Positions 7,605 through 16,229 of a stretch of DNA of 35,891 nucleotides are shown piece by piece; positions within the stretch are counted from its first letter, which is position 1, and each line of letters starts with the position of its first letter. The DNA comes from a virus: the IMG/VR virus record IMGVR_UViG_3300033150_000554, positions 1 through 35,891 of that record. One strand, written 5' to 3'. The notes under the pieces are model-generated. The model searched no databases, was not told the DNA's origin, and saw only the letters and a list, made by a program, of their open reading frames with translations. The position numbers and the translations under genes are program-made.

Positions 7605-7808
7605 ATGGTACGCTACAGACCTTTCAAGGTGTACCCCGTTCCTCCCGACGCATACATGGTGGCCGAGCGAAACGGGGACGAGCTTCGTCTGCTCGGCTGG
7701 TCCTGGGAACTGGACGGGGCAATTGAGATTGCAAGACGACATGGCTTCGGTGCTCGAATCTTCCAACAAGTCGGCGGAGACTTGCGGGAGGTGTCCTGGA
7801 CCTTTTAG
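7605..7808 (+). CDS. Small hypothetical protein
   Basis: 67 residues from ATG 7605, with TAAGGAG directly upstream overlapping the previous stop. Features: KVYPVPPDAYMVAERNGDE, LLGWSWELDGAIEIARRHGFGARIF. It is probably a compact alpha/beta protein. In-frame sequence extends upstream to 7494, but only 7605 has a ribosome binding site. Function unknown. Confidence 0.6.
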   Translation: MVRYRPFKVYPVPPDAYMVAERNGDELRLLGWSWELDGAIEIARRHGFGARIFQQVGGDLREVSWTF

Positions 7809-7824
7809 CAGGAGGATGAATCAC

Positions 7825-8055
7825 ATGCCGAACGTCAAAGCGATCCTGGGGCGTGCCCTGTCCTTACGGCCGCGCGTGCCGGCCGACGAGCTGCGCAGGG
7901 CAATCCAGCGGGCCGTTGAGCGCGGCCAGCCCCTGTACTTGGAAACGGGATTCTGTGGAGGAGCTGGGCGTTGCGTGTCCCCCATCGATGAGGAGGACCA
8001 GGCAGAAATGGAGCGGCTTACAGCCAGCTCCACCCGCTGGTATCGACTGTTGTAA
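7825..8055 (+). CDS. Small hypothetical protein
   Basis: 76 residues; ATG 7825 is chosen over ATG 7816 because AGGAGG (7810-7815) is correctly spaced only for 7825. Basic N-terminus (MPNVKAILGRALSLRPRV), an Arg-rich helix (ELRRAIQRAVERG) and a Gly-Cys segment (FCGGAGRCVSP). Not recognised. A GGCTGGT/ACCAGCC hairpin (8090-8111) follows. Confidence 0.55.
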   Translation: MPNVKAILGRALSLRPRVPADELRRAIQRAVERGQPLYLETGFCGGAGRCVSPIDEEDQAEMERLTASSTRWYRLL

Positions 8056-8132
8056 CACACCAACCCGCCCGGGAGGGAACTTGCCCCCTGGCTGGTGCCC
8101 GGGAACCAGCCCAGTCAAAGAGGAGGAAGGAA

Positions 8133-8582
8133 ATGACCAAGTCCAAGTACATTGTCCAGGAGCACGTCGGGGGACGGATTGGGGAGAGAAAAAGTCCCCG
8201 GACAAGGAAGTACAACACGGAGGAGGAAGCACTGCTGGCAATGGCGAAAGCCAAAGCCGCAGGAAACGTCGTAACGTGCACTGTGCAACATTGCACGGTG
8301 CGAGCAAAGGCAGAGTTCGCTGGTGTGCCGCTGTGCGGGCGGCACTACAAGCGAGCCGAACTGGTGGAAAGTGATGTGACTGTGGTTCATGGAACCACGG
8401 GGCAGGAGCTGGAAGTGTGGCGCGGCCCAGTAGTAACGCTGCGGCCGACGGTCAGCCAGTGGCGGAACGCTCCGGCAAGCGTCCGACACAAGCAAGGGGC
8501 TTTGCACCCAGTGACCAACGAGCTCACCCGTCACGCCGTTACGGTGGACGGTTTTTGGGTTCGATGGTGGGAGAAGCTGTGA
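8133..8582 (+). CDS. Hypothetical protein with C-terminal-type zinc finger motif
   Basis: 149 residues, ATG 8133 after AGGAGGAAGGA. Residues about 49-73 contain CTVQHC then PLCGRHYKR, the C-x4-C...C-x2-H pattern of a small zinc finger found in phage HNH and DNA-binding proteins. No catalytic HNH residues follow. The N-terminus is basic. Probably a nucleic-acid-binding early protein; function unknown. Confidence 0.6.
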   Translation: MTKSKYIVQEHVGGRIGERKSPRTRKYNTEEEALLAMAKAKAAGNVVTCTVQHCTVRAKAEFAGVPLCGRHYKRAELVESDVTVVHGTTGQELEVWRGPVVTLRPTVSQWRNAPASVRHKQGALHPVTNELTRHAVTVDGFWVRWWEKL

Positions 8583-8628
8583 ATCCAAACGTGGAAGAGA
8601 AGTGACACTGTTACGAAAGGAGAAGTCC

Positions 8629-9633
8629 ATGGGACACGAAATTACTGTCAGAGAGGACGGCCGAGCGGAGGCCGCGTTTGCGCTGCGGCCTGCGTGGCAC
8701 GGCTTGGGAGTGGTCTTGGACCACCCCATGACGAGCGCTGAAGCACTGGAGGCAGCCGGGTTGAACTGGCGAGTCGAGCAAGTGCCAGTGGCAGCGAAGT
8801 ATGCTTCGCACTACGAGGACATCCGCGGTGTGTACGCCAACGTGCGATCCGACACGCATGCCGTGCTGGGCATTGTGTCGGGCCGCTACAAGGTGGTTCA
8901 GAACGACGAGGCGTTTGCGTTCCTGGACCGCCTGATTGAGGATCATCAAATGGAGTACGAGAGCGCGTTCTCGCTCCGAGGCGGCAAGCAAGTCGTGCTG
9001 CTGGCGCGGCTTCCCAAATCCGACCAGATTGTGAGCGGCGACGAAGTGCTGCGATACGTGCTGTTGTCGCTGGCACATGATGGTGAGGGATCTATCCGTT
9101 TTGGACCAACGTCGGTGCGGGTTGTGTGCGCAAACACGTTCGCGCTGGCGTCGAAGAGCAAGGAGGTCAAGTCGCTCTCAATCCGGCACAGTGGCGACAT
9201 TGATGCCAAGCTGCAACAGGCCCGCGACATCCTCCGACAGGTGAATGATCAGTTCGACAAGTATGCCGAAGTCGGCAGGGAGCTGGCAAAGGTGCGTCTC
9301 TCAGCGGGTGACTGGTTCCGCTTGTTGGACGTGCTGTGCCCGCTGCTCGACGAAGCTGACCCGGATTACACGGAGCGTCGGCAAAATCAGTTGATCAAAA
9401 CCCGGCGAGGCATCACGCAGGCTTTCCACAATTGGACCCAAGCGTCCGCTCCCCGGTCGGCATGGGCCGCCTTCAACGCGGTAACTGAGTTTATTGACCA
9501 CCTGCCGCGCCGTGGAGCTACGTACCGCCAAAAGGCCGAAGCCCGATTCAACGTGTGCTTGTTCGGCCCAGGGCGGGATATGAAGCAGCGAGCGTTCGAG
9601 GCAGTGTGCAGAATCGCCGGAGTTGCGGTGTGA
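8629..9633 (+). CDS. DUF932 / phage-plasmid-like protein (TIGR03299 type)
   Basis: 334 residues from ATG 8629 (AAAGGAG upstream; a GTG at 8602 is rejected). It has the family order: RPAWHGLGVVLDHPMTSAEALEAAGLNW, YANVRSDTHAVLGIVSGRYKVVQNDEAF, GGKQVVLLARLP, LSLAHDGEGSIRFGPTSVRVVCANT, then a helical C-terminal half. The family is common in phages and plasmids and sits near replication or recombination genes, but its biochemical role is not established. It precedes a hairpin and the sigma-like gene. Confidence 0.85.
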   Translation: MGHEITVREDGRAEAAFALRPAWHGLGVVLDHPMTSAEALEAAGLNWRVEQVPVAAKYASHYEDIRGVYANVRSDTHAVLGIVSGRYKVVQNDEAFAFLDRLIEDHQMEYESAFSLRGGKQVVLLARLPKSDQIVSGDEVLRYVLLSLAHDGEGSIRFGPTSVRVVCANTFALASKSKEVKSLSIRHSGDIDAKLQQARDILRQVNDQFDKYAEVGRELAKVRLSAGDWFRLLDVLCPLLDEADPDYTERRQNQLIKTRRGITQAFHNWTQASAPRSAWAAFNAVTEFIDHLPRRGATYRQKAEARFNVCLFGPGRDMKQRAFEAVCRIAGVAV

Positions 9634-9643
9634 GGCATGGGTG

Positions 9644-9673
9644 GGCTGCGCCGGGTACTGGCTCGGCGCAGCC
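9644..9673 (+). promoter_or_regulatory. Strong intergenic RNA hairpin
   Basis: A perfect 10-bp GC-rich stem (GGCTGCGCCG 9644-9653, CGGCGCAGCC 9664-9673) with a 10-nt loop lies between the DUF932 gene and the sigma-like gene. No U-tract follows, so processing, mRNA stabilisation or attenuation is more likely than termination. Confidence 0.5.
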
Positions 9674-9698
9674 ACACTTCAAGCAAAGGAGACAAGAC

Positions 9699-10166
9699 AT
9701 GTCTGTTATGTCATACGAGCAAGTTGAACCTCTGCTCAACAAGAAGGCATGGGAGTTTAGTCTTGCCCATGCGATTGACTGGGAGGAGTGCAAGTCAGCG
9801 GCCAATGAGGGATACGTTGTTGCAGTAAGGACCTATGACGAAACTCGTGCTTCCTTCACCACACACCTCTACTGGAAGGTGCGGGGAGCGCTCACCAGGT
9901 TGCTTGAGCGTGCTAGGCACGATAAGCGAGTTGTCCTGTGCGATCTGTCGCACGTTGCGGAAGCCCCTCCACTACGGCTCTTATCCGAGGACGCTTCCGC
10001 GATTGTACGGATGGTTGCAGAGTCCCCGGCGGAGCTCAAGCGAGCTCTACGAAGGGGAGGACGCGAAGGGGCAAAGCGCTGGCTAGCAAAGCGTGCAAAG
10101 AAGAAAGGTATGAGCTTGGCACAAGTGATTTCTGCGTTTGACGAGTTCACCGATTTGTTCAATTGA
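9699..10166 (+). CDS. Sigma70 region-2-like protein
   Basis: 155 residues, ATG 9699 after AAAGGAG. Residues 15-80 (AWEFSLAHAIDWEECKSAANEGYVVAVRTYDETRASFTTHLYWKVRGALTRLLER) follow sigma70 region 2: core-binding helix, then the -10-recognition segment with the F-T-H-L-Y-W-K-V-R block. The C-terminal half is basic (EGAKRWLAKRAKKKG) and could be a degenerate region 4. It may redirect host RNA polymerase to phage promoters or be a sigma-derived DNA-binding protein. Its position in the early operon fits a switch to later transcription. Confidence 0.65.
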   Translation: MSVMSYEQVEPLLNKKAWEFSLAHAIDWEECKSAANEGYVVAVRTYDETRASFTTHLYWKVRGALTRLLERARHDKRVVLCDLSHVAEAPPLRLLSEDASAIVRMVAESPAELKRALRRGGREGAKRWLAKRAKKKGMSLAQVISAFDEFTDLFN

Positions 10167-10177
10167 GGAGCGTAGTC

Positions 10178-10357
10178 ATGCGGATTGCGCTGAAGGTGAA
10201 AAAGATTGGCAAAAAGTGGTGGATCGTCGGGGATGAGGACTATGGGGCCTATGGCCCTTATGATACAAAGCATGAGGCGGAGAGCGACAGGAGGGGAGTC
10301 CTGCGCTGCTTACGGGAAATGGAAGAAGATGAACGGAAGGAAAAACACACTCATTGA
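10178..10357 (+). CDS. Small basic hypothetical protein
   Basis: 59 residues from ATG 10178 (GAGGAG upstream; the TTG at 10163 is too early). MRIALKVKKIGKKWWIVGDEDYGAYGPYDTKHEAESDRRG is a small beta-type fold seen in phage proteins; the tail is highly charged. It overlaps the helicase start by 29 nt. Function unknown. Confidence 0.55.
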   Translation: MRIALKVKKIGKKWWIVGDEDYGAYGPYDTKHEAESDRRGVLRCLREMEEDERKEKHTH

Positions 10358-11717
10358 TTTCCGGTCGTGCCGTCCGTACCGGTTCCAGAGGCAAGACTTG
10401 TGCAGAATAACAAGTCTTGGCGGCCGTGTGCTTCTGGCCTACGAAATGGGACTGGGAAAGACGCTGATGAGCCTATGGTGGATAGGAGCACGACGGGATA
10501 GGCTTCCGGCTGTGGTAGTGTGCCCAGCCGTGGTAAAATACCAATGGGAGGTTGAGTGTAAGAGAGCTTTGCACGCTACCCCAGTCGTGCTTTCGGGGAG
10601 AAAGGCCCGCCCCTTAGGCTACTGCGATCTGGCGATCATCAACTACGACGTGCTTGACTGTTGGATTGAGGAGCTGAGGCGCATGCGCCCTCGGACAGTA
10701 GTGCTTGACGAGTGTCACTATGTGAAGAATCCCAAGGCAAAGCGTACAAAGGCCGCTCGACGCTTGTGCTACAAGGTGCCGAACATACTAGCGTTGAGCG
10801 GCACTCCTCTGCTCAACAAACCTATTGAACTATGGCCCATCCTCAACATCCTATATCCGGCAATCTGGCGGTCCAGGTGGCACTTCGCACATCGCTATTG
10901 CGGGCCACAGCTGACGCCATGGGGATGGAAGTTCGACGGAGCAACTAGGGTAAAGGAGTTGCACAAGAAGCTGACGGATACGTGCATGGTACGCCGGCGC
11001 AAGGCTGAAGTCATTGAGGACCTACCCCACAAAACAAGGTGTGTTGTGCCGATTGAACTTGATGATGCGGCAAGGCGGGAATACGAGCGCGCCCGGTTAG
11101 ACTTCATAGCCTGGCTGCGTGAGCGCGACCCGCAAGCAGCGTTACGAGCAAAGAGGGCGGAGTCCATAACCAAGCTGTCCTACTTGCTTCAGCTCATAGC
11201 AAAGCACAAGGCAAACTTCGTAGCCAGTTGGATAAACGATTGGCTACAGGAGAGCGATGGAAAGTTAGCCGTGTTCGTGCGTCACCACGAAATGACTGAT
11301 ACGCTGGTGGCTGCTTGCAAGGAAGCAGTGGTGATCGACGGCAGGGAAACGCAAGCGAAACGGCAAGCCGCGCTGCGAGCATTCAAGGAGGGACCGAACA
11401 GGGTACTGATTGGGAGCATCGACGTCGCTGGTGTAGGACTCAATTTGCAGGACGTGTGCAACACGGTTGCATTTGTGGAGCTATCGTTTCGACCAGCAGA
11501 CCATTTGCAAGCGGAAGACCGCGTGCATCGCATTGGTTCCACTGCTCCTGTGTGGGTGTACTACTTGATTGCAAGGGACACGTTGGAGGAGAAGCTGTGC
11601 CGCATTATCCAAAGCAAGCAAAGCACCATATCAAGTGTGCTTGACGGAGACGAGGACGTGAGTGGACTTGATGTTTTTGACCAATTGTTAAAGGAGGTGT
11701 ACGATGACAACTCGTAA
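10329..11717 (+). CDS. SNF2-family (SMARCAL1-like) helicase
   Basis: 462 residues from ATG 10329; upstream in-frame ATGs lie inside the previous gene. Motifs in order: Q-like YRFQRQDL (17-24), Walker A YEMGLGKT (38-45), Walker B DECH (127-130), motif III LSGTPLLNKP (156-165), then in the second RecA lobe VLIGSIDVAGVGLNLQ and QAEDRVHRIGSTAPV (motifs V-VI). Such compact ATPases translocate on double-stranded DNA; phage versions sit in replication modules and may remodel forks or anneal strands. No nuclease domain is fused. The stop overlaps the next start by 14 nt. Confidence 0.9.
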   Translation: MNGRKNTLIDFRSCRPYRFQRQDLCRITSLGGRVLLAYEMGLGKTLMSLWWIGARRDRLPAVVVCPAVVKYQWEVECKRALHATPVVLSGRKARPLGYCDLAIINYDVLDCWIEELRRMRPRTVVLDECHYVKNPKAKRTKAARRLCYKVPNILALSGTPLLNKPIELWPILNILYPAIWRSRWHFAHRYCGPQLTPWGWKFDGATRVKELHKKLTDTCMVRRRKAEVIEDLPHKTRCVVPIELDDAARREYERARLDFIAWLRERDPQAALRAKRAESITKLSYLLQLIAKHKANFVASWINDWLQESDGKLAVFVRHHEMTDTLVAACKEAVVIDGRETQAKRQAALRAFKEGPNRVLIGSIDVAGVGLNLQDVCNTVAFVELSFRPADHLQAEDRVHRIGSTAPVWVYYLIARDTLEEKLCRIIQSKQSTISSVLDGDEDVSGLDVFDQLLKEVYDDNS

Positions 11718-12321
11718 CATGTCTCCGCGACAAGTGCTTGACCTGAACATTCCGCACAAGGAAGCTGCTGCTCTGTTGGGAGTATCAGCCCGATGTGTTG
11801 CAAAGGCACGTCAAGCACTGCGAGGATTGGGCGGCAAGAGCGCCCTGGGCAAAGTTACTGCTCTTGATCCTGTTGACGTTGACGTCGACAAAGTGACTGC
11901 GCAAGAGCAAGCATACACTCAATTCCTTGAAGCCATGGAAGCCCACAAACAGGCAGGGAAAGCATACCGACGTTGGAAGTCCTTGGTAGATGAACAAGCA
12001 ATTCAGGACTACCACGAGCTGGTATCATGTACGGAGGCAGAACGGGAAGCATGGGACGAGAGGACCCGGGAGTTGTTTGCCAGTGCAAAGCAGCGCGTCA
12101 CGGAGATGCGACAGGCAGCCACGGAGTTCCTGCGATGGACGGCGGCTTGCGAGCAGCTCGGGCGCCCTTATCCCACTGGCGATCGGTGGGAGGATTACAA
12201 AAAAGCCATGGAGGGGTCGCGGAAAAAAGTGAAGCCGAAGAAGGCAAAGAAAGAAACCCTTGACTTGCTGGCTTCAAAAAAGCCCAGCAAACGACAACTG
12301 ATGGAGGCAGCCGGGAAATGA
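11704..12321 (+). CDS. Hypothetical protein with N-terminal HTH-like segment
   Basis: 205 residues, ATG 11704 after AAGGAGG. PHKEAAALLGVSARCVAKARQALR (about residues 17-41) looks like a helix-turn-helix. The middle is helical and charged, probably a coiled coil (EHKQAGKAYRRWKSLVDEQ, then EREAWDERTRELFASAKQRVTEMRQAA). The tail is Lys-rich. It sits between helicase and primase genes and overlaps both. It may be a DNA-binding replication accessory factor; unproven. Confidence 0.65.
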   Translation: MTTRNMSPRQVLDLNIPHKEAAALLGVSARCVAKARQALRGLGGKSALGKVTALDPVDVDVDKVTAQEQAYTQFLEAMEAHKQAGKAYRRWKSLVDEQAIQDYHELVSCTEAEREAWDERTRELFASAKQRVTEMRQAATEFLRWTAACEQLGRPYPTGDRWEDYKKAMEGSRKKVKPKKAKKETLDLLASKKPSKRQLMEAAGK

Positions 12322-13202
12322 TAGAAGACATCCTGAGGAATGCGGGTGTCAGCTACAAGAGGGGAGGAGAACACAGGCACGTGCGGCCGGGTTGGGTTGG
12401 AGTTGACTGCCCAAGGTGCGGCCCGAACTCCGGGAAGTATCACTTGGGAATCAACACCCGGCTCGGCCGCGCTGTCTGTTGGAAGTGCGGCCGATGGGAC
12501 TTGGCTGAAGCCCTGTCCGCCGTAGCTCACCTGCAAATGTCCGAGGCAATCCGGATTGCCAAAGCGATACGCCATGGGAGGGCTGCGTCGGAGGACAAGC
12601 CGATACGCCGAGCTCGCGTCAAAGTGCCAAAGGATGTCGGCCCGCTGCGAGAACCCCACAAGCGATATCTGCGCAAGCGGAGATTTGACCCGGATAAACT
12701 TGTTGACACATGGCGCATACAGGGAGCAGGGCCATGGTCAGACAGGATTCCGTGGCGCATCTTCATCCCAATCTACCTGGACGAGCGAATGGTGAGCTGG
12801 ACATCACGGAGCATTGTTGATGGTGTGCCAAGCAAATACGTTTCAGCAAAGTCTGATGAGGAGGAGGTGAAGCACAAGCACATCCTCTACGGCGAGGACT
12901 ACACGTGGCACTCCGTCATAGTTGTGGAGGGGCCGCTGGATGCATGGCGAATTGGCCCTGGCGCCGTCGCTTTGTTCGGCATCCCGTTCACGTCAGCTCA
13001 GATAGCAAGACTAGCAAGGTATGCCCGACGCGCCATTGTGTTGGACCGGGAGAAGGAGGCGCAGCGGCACGCCAAGCGATTGGCAAATGCGTTGTCCCCG
13101 TTTCCTGGTGAAACAGTTGTGGTGCAACTAGAAACGGGGGACGATCCTGCTGAAGCTGACGAGGAAGAGTTGGAGGAGCTAAGGCGGTTGTTCATTGGTT
13201 AG
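12318..13202 (+). CDS. DnaG-like primase (zinc finger plus Toprim)
   Basis: 294 residues. An N-terminal zinc finger (CPRC at 31-34, CWKC at 54-57) resembles the DnaG/T7 gp4 CHC2-type template reader. The C-terminal third has a Toprim fold: VIVVEGPLDAWRIG (catalytic Glu), ALFGIPFT, AIVLDREKEAQ (D-x-D equivalent reads D-R-E) and a final ETGDDPAE. It synthesises RNA primers for lagging-strand replication. The middle is shorter than DnaG, similar to phage stand-alone primases. The DnaB-like helicase follows one gene later. The start overlaps the upstream stop (ATGA). Confidence 0.85.
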   Translation: MIEDILRNAGVSYKRGGEHRHVRPGWVGVDCPRCGPNSGKYHLGINTRLGRAVCWKCGRWDLAEALSAVAHLQMSEAIRIAKAIRHGRAASEDKPIRRARVKVPKDVGPLREPHKRYLRKRRFDPDKLVDTWRIQGAGPWSDRIPWRIFIPIYLDERMVSWTSRSIVDGVPSKYVSAKSDEEEVKHKHILYGEDYTWHSVIVVEGPLDAWRIGPGAVALFGIPFTSAQIARLARYARRAIVLDREKEAQRHAKRLANALSPFPGETVVVQLETGDDPAEADEEELEELRRLFIG

Positions 13203-13224
13203 GCTAAGCAAGGAGGAAGTACAA

Positions 13225-14160
13225 GTGACAGACATGCCGCAACGACAGTTTAGGGGATGGTGGATCCCTGTTGAAATAGTTGACTTGTTTCAAGAAGGAA
13301 CAATCAACGCGAAGGAAACACTGTTGCTGGCGACGATCGATAGCTTTGTCGTAAGCGGGTCAGGGTGCTTTGCAACGAATACGTACCTTGGTCAGTGCAT
13401 CCATGCAAGCCCAGTGTCAGTGTCCCACATGATAACGAAGCTCCGGAGGTTGGGGCTGTTGGAGCATGAGGTGGTTTTTGATGAACAAACGGGGAGGAGC
13501 GTAAGGCTGCTGAGAACGTGCTACTCAAGCATCAACCACCTAGTCAAAAACAACTATCCCACTAATGGGGCATTGTTAAAAACGACTAGGGCCCCTAGTC
13601 GTTTTTTACTATCCCCCAAAAGTACGAAAGACCCCAAAACTCCCAGCAAAACGAGCGATAATCGTGCTAAAAAGAGGTCCTATTATACAAGTGTATTAAA
13701 CAATACTCCATCTACTGACGTAGATGGAGCATCGGGTGGGGCAAGCCACCCGATGGATCACCCGTCCTTTGGAATCAATGATACATGCATGGAGTTAGCT
13801 GAAAAGTTATTGGCACGGCTGCGCTCTGTGGACCACGACCTGGTTCATTACCGCCGCACAAAGAAAGGCCACGTCCGACGTCCCGTAGTTTCCCGTACAA
13901 TCGCAGCAGAGCTGGCTAGGCTGCTAAGAGACGAGCGTTGCACAGAATCCGAGCTACGGGAAATCATCGCATGGTACGCTGCAAATTACGGAAGGCCGTA
14001 TGTGCCCGTCCTGCGTTCCGTAAAGGACCTCTACAATAGATGGCACTCGATCGTGATGGCGAAGCAGCGCGCGGAGGAGAACGGGGAGGTTGCCGTTGAA
14101 CCATGGGATGATGATGAAGCTGAGGATACAAGCGCTGACGATTGGAAGGACAAGGTCTGA
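13225..14160 (+). CDS. Initiator-like winged-helix replication protein
   Basis: 311 residues from GTG 13225, correctly spaced from AAGGAGG; ATG 13234 is an alternative. Residues 10-100 form a winged-helix region (INAKETLLLATIDSF, TNTYLGQCIHASPVSVSHMITKLRRLGLLEHEVV), as in phage replication initiators and DnaD-type proteins. A Ser/Thr/Pro/Lys-rich linker follows, then a helical C-terminal domain (AAELARLLRDERCTESELREIIAWYAANY) and an acidic tail. The linker-coding DNA holds three perfect hairpins and an AT-rich stretch (13578-13755). The gene lies between primase and replicative helicase, so an initiator or helicase-loader role is likely; stop and next start overlap as TGATG. Confidence 0.65.
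   Translation: MTDMPQRQFRGWWIPVEIVDLFQEGTINAKETLLLATIDSFVVSGSGCFATNTYLGQCIHASPVSVSHMITKLRRLGLLEHEVVFDEQTGRSVRLLRTCYSSINHLVKNNYPTNGALLKTTRAPSRFLLSPKSTKDPKTPSKTSDNRAKKRSYYTSVLNNTPSTDVDGASGGASHPMDHPSFGINDTCMELAEKLLARLRSVDHDLVHYRRTKKGHVRRPVVSRTIAAELARLLRDERCTESELREIIAWYAANYGRPYVPVLRSVKDLYNRWHSIVMAKQRAEENGEVAVEPWDDDEAEDTSADDWKDKV
13578..13755. repeat. Three perfect hairpins inside the initiator gene (candidate origin)
   Basis: Within the linker-coding part of the initiator gene: AAAAACGACTAGGG/CCCTAGTCGTTTTT (13578-13591, 13593-13606); CTCCATCTAC/GTAGATGGAG (13706-13715, 13720-13729); CATCGGGTGG/CCACCCGATG (13730-13739, 13746-13755). An AT-rich stretch (about 13670-13705) lies between the first and second. 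Lambda-type phages carry their origin inside the initiator gene, so this is a candidate origin. The first hairpin, followed by T residues, could also act as a terminator. Confidence 0.45.
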
Positions 14161-15530
14161 TGCGTGCAACCGTCATGGATACCAATCTCAGGCGTGTTGT
14201 CATTGGAGCAATCACAAGCTCTAGCGTGTGTGCGTTGTTGTCCCAGCAATGGTCGCAATTTGGACTGTTCGATACGGCTTGGGCCAACGTCATTGTTGGG
14301 TGGTGTGTTGAGTTCTGGCGTCGCTACGGACAAGCGCCTGGTGGAAACTTGGAGGGATTGTTTCAGGATTGGTTGGAATCGGCCAACCCAGACGAGGGAC
14401 TACGTATTGCCGTTGATACGTTTCTTTCCGGGTTGGATGATCAGGAGCTTACAAGGTGGGACGAGAGCTACTTACTGGACCTCACCAAGCAACACATCGC
14501 AAGGACAAAGATCCAAAAAGCAATAGCGGATGCTGAAGCAGCGCTCGACAGGAACGACATTGATCAAGCACGCCGGCATCTGGCTGCCGCTGATGAAATT
14601 GGATTGAGCGATGGGAGCTTAGTAAAGCCAGGGGAGTCGTTCAAATGCTGGCGCGAAGCATTTGACGTGTCCATGGACCGGCAGTTGGTTCGTTACCCAG
14701 GTCCATTGGACAAGTTCCTGGGAGACGCCATGGTGAAGGGAGCGTTCGTGTCCTTCATGGGGCCGGACAAGATAGGCAAGTCGTATGTGCTGTTGGATTT
14801 GGCATACAGGGCTGTCCGCAATGGGTGCCGCGTCGCGTTCTTTGACACTGGAGACATGACCCGCTCGGATGTGTTGAAGCGATTGGGATGTAGGGCAGCG
14901 GGCAAGCCGCTCAAGCCAGGGAAGGTCCGCTATCCAGTCCGGGTTGCTGATGGTGAGGTGATTTACAAGACGTTGGAGTTCAAGGAGGGACTGACGGACA
15001 TTGAGGCGTTCCGTGCCTTCCAGAAGGCTACGCGAAACGGGGACCGGTTGCGCATTTGCAATCATCCCAACGGCACCATCAGCATTGCGGGGATTGCCAA
15101 TGCCGTGCAATGTTGGATCCGTGAGGAGGGGTGGAAGCCAGACGTGCTGGTTGTCGACTATGCGGATATTCTTGCCCCAGTCACAAAAACAAGGGACGTG
15201 CTGGAGAGCATTGACGAGACGTGGCGTTACATGCGCAGGGTGTCGCAGGAGTACGAGATGCTTGTGGTGACAGCGACCCAGAGTAGTGCTCTGGCCTACA
15301 AGACCGGACAGCAGGTCCTTGGAAAACGACACTTCAGTGGTCGTAAAACTAAACTCGCTCACGTCACCGGGATGGTTGGCTTGAATTCGTTTCAGGGCGA
15401 TTCCACAAGGGGCATAATTCGTTTCAATTGGATCGTGCGGAGGGACAGATTATTCAGCGAAGGTCGTATAATATCTGCGGCCGGGTGTCTTGCACTGTCC
15501 CGCCCAGTCGTACTAAGTTGGAAAGGTTAG
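14160..15530 (+). CDS. DnaB-like replicative helicase
   Basis: 456 residues from ATG 14160. An N-terminal helical domain (to about residue 150) is followed by a RecA-type ATPase core: Walker A MGPDKIGKSYVLLDLA (201-208 core), VAFFDTGD (226-231), Walker B VLVVDYADIL (329-338), motif H3-like VVTATQSS, and a late IIRFNWIVRRDR arginine-rich segment. This matches hexameric DnaB/gp41-like helicases of phages. It would unwind DNA at the fork with the primase encoded two genes upstream. Walker A reads G-x4-GKS with an unusual DKI. Confidence 0.8.
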   Translation: MRATVMDTNLRRVVIGAITSSSVCALLSQQWSQFGLFDTAWANVIVGWCVEFWRRYGQAPGGNLEGLFQDWLESANPDEGLRIAVDTFLSGLDDQELTRWDESYLLDLTKQHIARTKIQKAIADAEAALDRNDIDQARRHLAAADEIGLSDGSLVKPGESFKCWREAFDVSMDRQLVRYPGPLDKFLGDAMVKGAFVSFMGPDKIGKSYVLLDLAYRAVRNGCRVAFFDTGDMTRSDVLKRLGCRAAGKPLKPGKVRYPVRVADGEVIYKTLEFKEGLTDIEAFRAFQKATRNGDRLRICNHPNGTISIAGIANAVQCWIREEGWKPDVLVVDYADILAPVTKTRDVLESIDETWRYMRRVSQEYEMLVVTATQSSALAYKTGQQVLGKRHFSGRKTKLAHVTGMVGLNSFQGDSTRGIIRFNWIVRRDRLFSEGRIISAAGCLALSRPVVLSWKG

Positions 15531-15564
15531 TTTGAGTTTTGGACTCTAGAAGAAGGAGTGGACC

Positions 15565-16215
15565 ATGCGGATCACGAAAGATGACGCCGTTAGGTTGTGT
15601 GTGGCTCTAGGTTGGTCGAATGCCACGAAGTGGACTGACGAACGGCTCAAGCGTCGGTTGTCAGAAATGGCTGAGATTCTGGAGGGAGCGGACAGCTACA
15701 TTGAGGAGGGAGACGTTCCTGACGATGAGGAGCGTAACTACCTCAATGGACTGATTGCTCAACTGGTAGCTGACAGTGGAGAAGTGGAGTTTGTTGAGAG
15801 CTATGACGAGGCGCCAGCTGAGCAAGAGGAAGTTGAGGAAGTTTCTGCTCAGGCTGAAGTTGGAACTGAAGTTGAAGACGAAGTGGAGGAGCAGGAAGTC
15901 GAAGAGCAGCAGGAACAAGAAGCCGAGGAGCAAGAAGCTGAGGAGCCAGAGGAGGAGGTGGCTGAAGAGAAGCCCAAGGCTAAAGCCAAAGCCAAGAACA
16001 AGGCGAAGCGTGGCCGGAGAGCAAAGTCTGACAAGCAGCCAACGTGTCACTCCGTTTCCATGGATCTGCTGTGCAAGAATCCGGACATGGAATGGAAGGA
16101 GCTCAAAGAGACCCTGCAAAAGATGGGGCTGTTCCGGGACACGTCAGCTCGAACGGCATTCAACTTCGTCCGAGCCATTGTCCGGCGGCTGCGTCAGAAT
16201 GGGCTAATGAAGTGA
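15565..16215 (+). CDS. Acidic low-complexity phage protein
   Basis: 216 residues, ATG 15565 after AAGGAG. N-terminal residues 1-75 form a compact charged domain (ITKDDAVRLCVALGWSNATKWTDERLKRRLSEM). Residues about 77-135 are almost entirely Glu/Gln/Ala/Val repeats, followed by a Lys/Ala-rich stretch (AKAKAKNKAKRGRRAKSDKQ) and a C-terminal helical domain (SMDLLCKNPDMEWKELKETLQKMG). Bipolar charge suggests binding to DNA or a basic partner. No catalytic motif. Found between helicase and queuosine-type genes; unrecognised. Confidence 0.6.
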   Translation: MRITKDDAVRLCVALGWSNATKWTDERLKRRLSEMAEILEGADSYIEEGDVPDDEERNYLNGLIAQLVADSGEVEFVESYDEAPAEQEEVEEVSAQAEVGTEVEDEVEEQEVEEQQEQEAEEQEAEEPEEEVAEEKPKAKAKAKNKAKRGRRAKSDKQPTCHSVSMDLLCKNPDMEWKELKETLQKMGLFRDTSARTAFNFVRAIVRRLRQNGLMK

Positions 16216-16229
16216 GCCGGGTTGTCACG

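Noticed and set aside
7044-7769. 241-codon - strand frame across the operator/promoter
   Set aside because: No start signal, no motif, and it covers the XRE gene and the promoter on the other strand.
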